DNA from: Aphidius gifuensis
Taxonomy: Eukaryota > Arthropoda > Insecta > Hymenoptera > Braconidae
NCBI RefSeq assembly: GCF_014905175.1
Contig: NC_057789.1
Coordinates: 10,678,040-10,742,039 of the forward strand
Reading direction: 5' to 3'
DNA: 64,000 nt
Positions 56,815 to 64,000 of this stretch are shown piece after piece. The position numbers and the translations under genes were made by a program. Below the pieces are notes generated by a model. That model saw only the letters and a list, made by a program, of their open reading frames with translations, ran no database searches and was not told the origin of the DNA. Each line of letters begins with the position of its first letter. Within the stretch, counting starts at the first letter, position 1.

Positions 56815-56874
56815 CTGCGGAGGAAGAGGGGACACAGCGGGGGGCTGGTCCGGAACTCTCCTATGTATACTACT
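56815..56874 (-). repeat. Polinton right terminal inverted repeat
   Basis: Complement of the left end: AGTAGTATACATAGGAGAGT read on the minus strand from 56,874, followed by a diverged G/C-rich block. Confidence 0.9.
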
Positions 56875-56880
56875 CTCCCT

Positions 56881-57660
56881 TATATATGACGAAAAAAAAA
56901 AAATTAATCTTTAACCCTTTCCTTCACCTTTTTCAATCGTTTTAAATGTTCCCAAAAAATTCCTATCACTTTTTTTAACCCCCTTTACCTATCTATCGAC
57001 TTGAACATTTATAGTCTCTCTTAATTATAACGAAAAAAAAAAATTAATCTTCAACCTTTTACTTTACCCCTTCCGATTTTTTCAAATATTCTGAAAATAT
57101 TTCTGAACATCTTTTCTCAACCTTCTTTACTTTTCAGTCATCATCAATTCATATAGCTGTCTATTATATTCTAATTCCTATCTGTTCTTCAGTTTCGAAT
57201 GCCCAGGGCACTAGTAATAAAATAAGATTGATTCTATAATTTATACTGACGAGAAATAAAAAGAAAACATAGAAATCTTAAGTTCTGGTGCAAAGATTCT
57301 GGCTGAGTCGATTAAACTAATTTTATTCAAAGAAGTTAGGTACTAATGGATCATTGAATGTGACGATGAACTGATTTATTTTCGGGCGTGTGGCCCCTTT
57401 TAAAGGGAGGGCCTTGTCGCTGTGTTGCGCCTTCGTTTCGCGGACTAATCTCAGTTTCTCAATTTTTTTTAACTGGATTCTGGGGTTATAGACCTGGTTA
57501 GATTCCGTGCTTTCTATTTTTTATACATATCTAGTTAATTATGTCTATGCTTTCATTACTAGGAATTATGTTGTTCGTTTTTTTTTTTTTGTTATAGTAC
57601 CAAATTTCTTATTGTATAAACCATAGTGGCTTGTAAAAAAACTATATAATTCGAAAGTAG
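56881..57660. other. Retroelement-like non-coding region
   Basis: The stretch 57,380-57,450 (cccttttaaagggagggcct, tgttgcgccttcgtttcgcg) is G/C-richer with a self-complementary core and lies downstream, on the minus strand, of an ORF tail. It could be part of an LTR. No ends or TSD found. Confidence 0.3.
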
Positions 57661-57684
57661 TAAAAAAAAATTATGTTAATTCCA

Positions 57685-57935
57685 GCTATTGGTCCTTTAA
57701 AATTTTTGAAACAACTGGCGTTTGGCTTCTGTTTCAAAATTACTGAGTTCAATTGATTCCTCCTCTCGTGTTATCGGTGAATACATGCGCGGATGCGGTG
57801 GAGGTAGAAGTGTATTAATTTTGTTAGGCCGAACCTCATCAACTGGAGTAATGATATTGATACGTTGTACCAGGTTAATGCGTTTCCTTATTGGTGGGTA
57901 ACCAGATAGTTTACTGTTTGTGTTCGTTGTTTATT
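57685..57935 (-). pseudogene. C-terminal tail of an unidentified protein
   Basis: An open minus-strand frame of about 80 codons without ATG reads GYPPIRKRINLVQRINIITP, LLPPPHPRMYSPITREEE and ends KRQLFQKF. Pro-rich, charged and protein-like. I suspect a retroelement polyprotein tail but recognise no motif. Confidence 0.3.
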
Positions 57936-58256
57936 CACAATCACGACATCTCTTCTTCTTAACGTAGTGTCCTTAGTTTGTCCATTGTGGCTGTTAAGTC
58001 ATGCAATATACTGAATTGATATTATATATAAAAATGAAAACGTCTATTATTAATTTATCAATTCAATCAATATTAAAAATGTCAAGTAAGTATTGTGCGG
58101 ACTGTGCTTAAACGTGATAAAGAATAATCGTTCTAAAATGTCGCGTGTGTTTTACAGACTATAAAAAAATCGGGTTCAGTGTATCGGTGGTAGTCATTCT
58201 TTGTCTAGTCAGTTCATTCATGAGGTATAATTTTTTTTTTTTCAATTTAGTTACTC

Positions 58257-58802
58257 ACACACAGAGAAGGATATGTTAACAGTTAACATATCCTGTTTGA
58301 TGTTAACATATGCCATGTTAAAATGGGTGGTGGCTGATAAGTTCACATCAAAGATATATATATTAACATTAAACATACGTATCTTAATAGTTAATATCCG
58401 TATGTTAACTGTTAAGATATCTGTAATTGACACAATTTGAAGGTTAGGCTGATAGTTGAAGACATATACGTATGTAAATATGAAAATTGAATGTAAAATT
58501 AAGAATGAATTTACAAAAAAACTAAATTTAAATAAATTTATGACAACACGAGTACATATTATATTATATTACAATTAGAATAGTATCACAATATAATGTC
58601 AAAAAAAAAAGATTACAAGAAGTAGACTGACGCATCAAAATATTTGGCCGCGTAAAGATACGTATGTTAACTATAAACATACGTATGTTAACAGTTAAGA
58701 TATCTATGTTTATTGTTAATATATATATCTTAACATTAAACTTTTGTATGTTTAATGTAAACATATTGGTATGTTAACTGTTAACTTATCCTTCTCTGAG
58801 TG
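58257..58802. mobile_element. MITE, TIR CACNCAGAGAAGGATA
   Basis: cacacagagaaggatatgtt at the left and the complement of cactcagagaaggataagtt at the right are inverted. The interior is packed with gttaacatatg and tacgtatgttaac words in both orientations. Short minus-strand ORFs rich in Ile/Asn derive from these words. TSD not determined. Confidence 0.7.
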
Positions 58803-59379
58803 CATAGCTTGATAAGTCGAGTGAATATATTGTTATCTTTTTGCCATCCATACAGTGAGTACTGAACGCAGGTGCAATAACACTATTGAAACATCTTAGT
58901 CTCTGGAAAACTTGCTTCGGAACATTCAATTATCAAGGTGAAGATCATAACATTATTTATGGTTGCCATGGAATGATATCAAAAAAAGACGTGGCTATAG
59001 AGAAAATGTTATGGCCTGGATGGCTCAAGGCTGTGAACATCATCAACATATGGTTGGTAACGTTGGTAAAAATCGTTTTGATGCTGATAATGGTTTCAGC
59101 ATCCGGAAAATAAAAGCTAAATCCAATTTGGATACGTCGTACCACAATATTCATGTTATTTGTTGCAGGTATAATTTAAACGAATAAATCGATAATATTT
59201 ATTTTTTGTGAACAGTATATAGTATTTGATTATTTTTATTTTGGTCTTTTGTGATTTCATGTCTCATGATTTTTGTGGGTTTAGGCTTGTTCTACAGTCA
59301 CTACCAAGTTGTCGGGTGCTCGAACTCGCAGGCGCTGTTCAGAGTCGTAATTCATTCGGATTCTCAAGATGGCGAGGAT
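58803..59379. other. No supported gene
   Basis: Overlapping frames at 58,886-59,187 (for example GYRENVMAWMAQGCEHHQHM) look moderately coding and end at a ttgcag/gtataa junction that could be a splice site, but no family is recognised and the frame is ambiguous. Confidence 0.25.
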
Positions 59380-59553
59380 TCAGCCAAGCGATTTAGTTAT
59401 GTCAATCGCAGCGGTATGTTTCCCACCAGTGTTCTGCATATCCTTCTCATATCTTACGCATGTATATTTTGGTGTATAGCCAAAAGTAATGCATGGGTCT
59501 TTGAGAGTGTTGACTGCGAAGATGTTGTCTTCGATCGGTTCCTTGCTATCTAT

Positions 59554-59943
59554 TGTAGCGAGATAGAATATTTGATGTCTCCCACCACACTGACATGTCA
59601 TGTGACATAGTCAGTGAGGTGTTAGCTATGTATCTATGTGTAGGTACGAGAACCCTCACTCCGTCTTGTTGCTTGAGACTCCGCTCTCTTCGCTTCTAGT
59701 CCGGCACCAAGCCAAACAGTGCGTCGGAACTATACTTATAAATTTGTATTGGTGATGTGGCCATGCCACCTCACAACCAGTAATACATATATTGTGTCTC
59801 GTTATATTAAATAGTCTCATTATTAAATAAATTGTCTTATCATTATTAATATTTAAATATAAATTTCGTGTCTATCTTTTAAATTACTGTTTGAAAATAA
59901 ATTAAATTATAAAGTAAGTAATGTGAGGAATCCACACCCCACA
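59554..59943 (+). repeat. 5' LTR
   Basis: 390 bp, TG...CA. A TATA-like cttataaat lies at about 59,738 and could direct transcription; aataaa motifs follow. Confidence 0.9.
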
Positions 59944-60619
59944 ATTGGCTCCCAACTAGCGGCACAAACCACGCGGTGAAAAAAAGAGTAATAATTTATA
60001 TAAATTAATAACTATAAATTTTAGTTGTGACCAAATTTCATAATTAGGTTTCCAACTAACAGCTCAAACCACGAGGTGAGAAAAAGAAAGAAAAAGAAAG
60101 ATAAATATTTGATAAAAGAAAGAAATTGATAAAATTGTGAAAATTCAGTCGAGAGTACATATAATTGGCTCAAAATTATAATCTCAATCACGAGTGTGAG
60201 AAGAGAAGTATTGATGTGCAAAGTTATAAAAAGCATAAAATACATTACATTAAATTAAAAATAAAAATTGTTGAGAAAAATTTTTGCATATAAATTGGAG
60301 AAGAATCAACAAATCTTGTGAGTAAATAAAAATAATAATAATTTGTATATACGTGGCAACGAAGTGTTGAACACGCCATATTTGTGAAAATTTCATCAGA
60401 AAAATAATAATAATAATAAAATTTGGATACACGTGGCAACCAAGCGTTGGGCACGCCTGATTTCATCAGAAAATAATAATAATAAATGTACTGTATGATA
60501 AAATAATACATGAAAATTAAACAAAATATTTTCATTCAAATAATATATGATTTTAAATAATTGATAATATAATATTTAAAATATTAAAATAATTGCTCGT
60601 GTAAAATATAAAAAATAAA

Positions 60620-60868
60620 ATGGAAAAATTAATATCGTTTGTATTGAACATGTGGCCAACATGTAAGCCAATAATTATTGGAAGGGCTGATGTTCAAAAT
60701 CGAGATGCAGTATTGAATCAAATAGATATTATTGAAGAATTAGTGGAAATAATAGATAGAACGGTTAATGTTGAGAGATTCAATACAACAATAATTGAAT
60801 TTATAAAACAAGTAAAATGTATCACAGCGTCTATAAAAGAACTGGCAGTGATTCTAGGAGATAGCTGA
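60620..60868 (+). CDS. 82-residue ORF of the LTR element, possibly 5' part of a split gene
   Basis: Starts MEKLISFVLNMWPTCKPIII after an A-rich leader and reads like a helical protein (IIEELVEIIDRTVNVERFN, KQVKCITASIKELAVI). It stops two bases before a foldback MITE that separates it from the next ORF, so the present stop may be near the insertion point of an originally longer ORF. No gag-like motif recognised. Confidence 0.45.
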   Translation: MEKLISFVLNMWPTCKPIIIGRADVQNRDAVLNQIDIIEELVEIIDRTVNVERFNTTIIEFIKQVKCITASIKELAVILGDS

Positions 60869-60870
60869 AA

Positions 60871-61606
60871 CCAAAGAATTTTTTGTTTGATCTAATTTAT
60901 CTTTATGATGACAACAAAAAAATGAAAAATTTTAGATTTTGAGCCTGCTCATCGGGTTTTGTTTTCCCATTTGATTAAGCGCATGGCTGTATCTTTGACT
61001 TTGCATAACTCAGTCAGTTTAATCTAGAGAGTTGATAGTCTCATTTTTTAGTTTATAAATACCTTTAAATTGTCACTGTTCATTTTCGTACTGTTAATAG
61101 TTTTGTTTTAAGAAAACCTCAAAAATCATGACTTTATAGGTATATGCAATTTAACTTGTAAACGTATTTTATTATTATTATTAGTAAGGTAAGTATTATT
61201 ATTCGAAAGTATAAAATTGTTGAGCTTGATAAAGAAAAAAATTTTTATGTTAAATAAAATATGTTTAGCTGTTAAATTGCAAATCATGATTTTCAAGCTT
61301 TTTTTGAGACGAAAAAAAAAAAACAGTACAAAAAAAATGTACAGTGATAATTTGAAGGTATTTTCATAAGCTACAAAATGAGACTAATATCAACTTTCTA
61401 GGATTAAAACTGACTGAGTTATGCAAAGTCAAAAATATACAGCCATACGCGCGCGTGTTAATCAAATGGGAAATACAAAAACCCGATGAGCAGGCTCAAA
61501 AAAAATCCTAATAAAAAAATTTTTTTATTTTTTTTTTTGTGTCATCATAAAGAACAAATTTAGACCTCAGGAGGGTACAAAAAAAAAAATTCTTTTTTTT
61601 TGGACA
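60871..61606. mobile_element. Foldback MITE nested in the LTR element
   Basis: Arms are inverted: tttatctttatgatgacaac against gtgtcatcataaagaacaaa, gcctgctcatcgggttttgt against acccgatgagcaggctc, and cccatttgattaagcgcatg against gttaatcaaatggg. Ends are approximately ccaaagaatttttt and its complement. The loop contains att repeats. Confidence 0.75.
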
Positions 61607-61667
61607 GGTCTAATGTTCAGGTGCTACCGTGTGGTTGCATGTATCAAATGTTGATGTATCAAAATTC

Positions 61668-62945
61668 ATGCGATGCAACATGAACAGAGGCTCATATGAT
61701 GAAGATTACCATAAAATTCATGGTGACAAGGAGCTCGAATGTATACTGCATGCAATAATAAAAAAAAAGCAAGAAAATGGAGAAATAAATGATTATCATC
61801 AAATAAATATTGATGAAATAATAAATAATATATGTATTGAGAGTGTATGTGCGGCAGTCATGAATAAAATAAATGATCAGCAGGGGGGTTATACCTCAAA
61901 AGATGCTGACCACAGTGATAAAATAATTTGTGATCAACAAAACCAATCAATAGTTGTTGATAATCAAGATAAAAATAAATTCAATGTTGTGATGAATAAC
62001 CACAACAGTCAAAATGATGAAATAAATTGTAATCAACAAAATGAATTGAATTTTGTTGATAACATATGTGAAAATAAAAGTGTTGATAATGTATGTAAAA
62101 ATAAAGATAAAATCATCGTCATGCATGAAAATCACAACAGTCATGATGAAACAATAATTTGTGATCAACAAAATCCAGTAATGATTGTTGATAATAAAAA
62201 TAAATTAATAAATGTTGTGAATAATAATCACAATGAATACACTGAAAAAACAAATAATTATCATGAGAATGAATTAAATATTGTGCATGAAAATCACAAC
62301 AATTGTGTTGATAAAATAAATAATTATCATAAAATAATTTGTGATGATAATATGTGTAAAAATAATATTAATAATAATAATTTAAATGTCAGTGAAAAGA
62401 AAATTCATTTCAAGGTCATGAATAATAATATTGAAAAAATAAATACTGGTCAACAATACAAAATAGATTGTACCAAAAATAAACATAAAAATAAAATAAA
62501 ATCAAAATTGGTAAATACCAAAATGATAAATGATGATAAAATTAAATGCAAAATTAAATTAAATTGTTTGCATTTAATAAATAATAATAATAGGCACTTC
62601 AATAAGTCCAAGCATGATGGTAAATTTGGAGGCAGGAAAAAATATTATGGTCACTGGGACATGTGTGATATATATGTCTTGGATTGTCAATTAAGTAATG
62701 GAGATGGAAAATCAAGTTGGCTATTGTCATTTGCCTCACGCCAAGGACCAGGTGGCTTGCTAGCTGTATCCATGTGTGAGCTTCAATGGCGCATTCAAAT
62801 ATATGGCATGTGGAAACGCTCAAGGCCAAATTGTACTATGGTGGATGCTACTTCTACAATATGCTGGGAATATTCAATGGGTGGCGCAAATTCATCAAAA
62901 TTTTATAAAAATTATAAATATATATTATATCCTTTTTATAAATAA
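61668..62945 (+). CDS. Asn/His/Lys-rich repetitive ORF of the LTR element
   Basis: Open from 61,629; first ATG about 61,668. The N-terminal part (DEDYHKIHGDKELECILHAI, INIDEIINNICIESVCAAVM) is globular-looking. Residues of about 100-300 are degenerate repeats of NHNSHDE, ICDQQNP, VDNKNK. The last 100 residues change to mixed composition (HWDMCDIYVLDCQLSNGDGK, LQWRIQIYGMWKRSRPN). No nucleocapsid knuckle or protease motif. Probably the carrier ORF of a nonautonomous element, perhaps originally joined to the 60,620 ORF. Confidence 0.5.
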   Translation: MRCNMNRGSYDEDYHKIHGDKELECILHAIIKKKQENGEINDYHQINIDEIINNICIESVCAAVMNKINDQQGGYTSKDADHSDKIICDQQNQSIVVDNQDKNKFNVVMNNHNSQNDEINCNQQNELNFVDNICENKSVDNVCKNKDKIIVMHENHNSHDETIICDQQNPVMIVDNKNKLINVVNNNHNEYTEKTNNYHENELNIVHENHNNCVDKINNYHKIICDDNMCKNNINNNNLNVSEKKIHFKVMNNNIEKINTGQQYKIDCTKNKHKNKIKSKLVNTKMINDDKIKCKIKLNCLHLINNNNRHFNKSKHDGKFGGRKKYYGHWDMCDIYVLDCQLSNGDGKSSWLLSFASRQGPGGLLAVSMCELQWRIQIYGMWKRSRPNCTMVDATSTICWEYSMGGANSSKFYKNYKYILYPFYK

Positions 62946-63315
62946 TTTAATTAATAATTTATATATTAGTTTTAAATTTTAAAGACTCAAGGTCAAATTT
63001 TAAACAAGATAATTTTAATTTTTTAAAAAAAATGACTGATATAAATTTTTAAATTTTAATTTTACTTATTATTATGTTGAATATTTTCAAGGTCAATTTT
63101 AGTTTTAAAAGAAAAATATTTTAATTTTATTTAATGGTCATTGAGAAATTGTAATTTTGTAATTTCTAATATTGTTTGTTATTATGTTGAATATTTTATA
63201 TGTATTTGTAATTATGTATGTGTAAGTTTTGTTTTGGAGTCATCAAATATTGAATAATTGTATTATGTCTATTTTTTTAATTGTATGTCAAAAAATAAAC
63301 ATAATAGGGGGGTAC

Positions 63316-63705
63316 TGTAGCGAGATAGAATATTTGATGTCTCCCACCACACTGACATGTCATGTGACATAGTCAGTGCGGTGTTAGCTATGTATCTATG
63401 TGTAGGTACGAGAACCCTCACTCCGTCTTGTTGCTTGAGACTCCGCTCTCTTCGCTTCTAGTCCGGCACCAAGCCAAACGGTGCGTCGGAACTATACTTA
63501 TAAATTTGTATTGGTGATGTGGCTATGCCACCTCACAACCAGTAATACATATATTGTGTCTCGTTATATTAAATAGTCTCATTATTAAATAAATTGTCTT
63601 ATCATTATTAATATTTAAATATAAATTTCGTGTCTATCTTTTAAATTACTGTTTGAAATTAAATTAAATTATAAAATAAGTAAAGTGAGAAATCCACACC
63701 CCACA
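63316..63705 (+). repeat. 3' LTR
   Basis: 390 bp, same length as the 5' LTR and about 98 percent identical by eye; preceded by the polypurine tract aggggggtac. Confidence 0.9.
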
Positions 63706-63879
63706 CTATACTTACAACTGATTGGTCTGACAACATTTTCTGCTTCCTTGTTTCTTAAGCTCAATTACACGATATTATTTTTCGTAATTATTTCAAACGT
63801 CTTTGTTGTCACTTGAATTTGATCAGTAGTTAATTTCTGATAATATTAGTACTTAAAATTACGTTAGTTGAATAGTTAT

Positions 63880-64000
63880 AATCTCCTAGTCTATGCTTTC
63901 GAATTCTTGATGTTCTTTCTCGGGGGAAGATCCTTGTTTAGCAGTTTTTTCGATCATATTTATTATCTCTCTTCTGGCTCCTTGTTTGGCTTCGACATCA
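63880..64000 (-). pseudogene. Partial minus-strand ORF at the window edge
   Basis: From the window end a frame reads DVEAKQGARREIINMIEKTA then SSPEKEHQEFESID and stops near 63,890. It lies upstream, on the same strand, of the split ORF ending at 59,380 and may be an earlier part of the same gene or element. Unrecognised. Confidence 0.3.

Larger units (their letters stand above)
45863..56874. mobile_element. Polinton/Maverick virus-like DNA transposon, decayed
   Basis: The ends read AGTAGTATACATAGGAGAGT at 45,863 and its exact complement up to 56,874; similarity runs inward for about 60 bp. Flanking six-mers are ctcctt (45,857-45,862) and ctccct (56,875-56,880), a 6-bp TSD with one difference, as expected for Polintons. 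Plus strand: a 272-residue Polinton protein, packaging ATPase, DUF8207-like protein, integrase. Minus strand: PLA2-domain protein, hydrophobic virion-type protein, protease, minor capsid protein, a small ORF, a major capsid stub and PolB. Compared with the usual 15-20 kb it is short: most of MCP and the PolB exonuclease end are missing. Confidence 0.92.
59554..63705 (+). mobile_element. Young nonautonomous LTR retrotransposon, TSD ctat
   Basis: Two 390-bp LTRs (59,554-59,943 and 63,316-63,705) begin TGTAGCGAGATAG and end CACCCCACA; I count 7 substitutions between them. The flanks are ctat at 59,550-59,553 and 63,706-63,709. After the 5' LTR attggctcccaactagcgg may be the tRNA primer site; before the 3' LTR aataggggggtac is the polypurine tract. 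The 3.4-kb interior lacks gag, protease, reverse transcriptase and integrase, so it depends on another element. A 4-bp TSD suggests Ty3/gypsy. Confidence 0.9.
59380..63736 (-). pseudogene. Minus-strand ORF split by an LTR retrotransposon
   Basis: Joining 63,736-63,706 to 59,549-59,380 (one TSD copy removed) restores a continuous frame: it starts MLSDQSVVSID upstream of the insertion and continues SKEPIEDNIFAVNTLKDPC, FGYTPKYTCVRYEKDMQN and ends DITKSLG. The insertion occurred within the Ile-Asp codons. The product is about 67 residues and unrecognised; it could be an exon or a small gene of another element. Confidence 0.45.

Noticed and set aside
45863..56874. Endogenous adenovirus, polydnavirus or virophage
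   Set aside because: A retroviral-type integrase with protein-primed PolB, inverted ends and a 6-bp TSD define a Polinton.

Overview
The window is AT-rich, intron-containing arthropod nuclear DNA. It holds spliced host-type genes (an F-box/LRR gene, fragments of the microtubule polymerase msps/CKAP5 and of the GATOR1 subunit Iml1/DEPDC5), a tRNA-Tyr-like sequence with an intron, and layer upon layer of transposable elements. A hymenopteran such as a parasitoid wasp is my best guess from the element content; this is inference. There is no operon, CRISPR array or phage. Very little looks like active single-copy host gene.

Layout. 1-4.4 kb: a dimeric satellite split by an insertion that itself contains a 2.76-kb element with a perfect 8-bp target duplication (TSD). 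4.7-16.05 kb: a two-gene DNA transposon. An eight-exon accessory gene (one nonsense codon, one frameshift) is followed by an apparently intact 889-codon DDE-type transposase resembling the CACTA/EnSpm group; a hAT-type nonautonomous element full of satellite sits in one intron. 17-18.2 kb: a satellite-loaded short inverted-repeat element. 19.1-19.5 kb: a foldback. 21.1-22.6 kb: an F-box/leucine-rich-repeat gene copy with breaks. 22.7-25.6 kb: two related LTR-like units with 4-bp TSDs. 26.6-27.7 kb: a second copy of the transposase reduced to its two ends. 28.7-31.1 kb: nested foldbacks. 31.7-33.4 kb: a broken coding region carrying coding minisatellites. 35.6-41.9 kb: three TA-type inverted-repeat elements, one with about 450-bp terminal repeats. 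42.1-44.1 kb: intronless msps fragment and an Iml1 exon fragment. 44.4-44.7 kb: a FLYWCH/Mutator-type remnant.

The centrepiece is a Polinton/Maverick virus-like transposon at 45,863-56,874, bounded by inverted repeats and a 6-bp TSD with one mismatch. It keeps recognisable genes for a retroviral-type integrase, packaging ATPase, adenovirus-type protease, minor capsid protein, PLA2-domain protein, a hydrophobic virion-type protein, a DUF8207-like protein, protein-primed PolB, and a 272-residue conserved Polinton protein. The major capsid gene is cut down to 42 codons and the PolB exonuclease end is gone. Most of its genes carry stops or frameshifts, so it is a fossil; the 272-residue ORF is the clear exception. 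Its left arm carries tRNA-like sequences, and at least three of its genes have a TATA box about 30 bp upstream of a TCAGT/TCACT-type initiator.

57-64 kb: retroelement debris, a short MITE, and a young LTR retrotransposon (two 390-bp LTRs with 7 differences, TSD ctat) without gag-pol. That element has inserted into a minus-strand ORF, and its own ORF region is interrupted by a foldback MITE.
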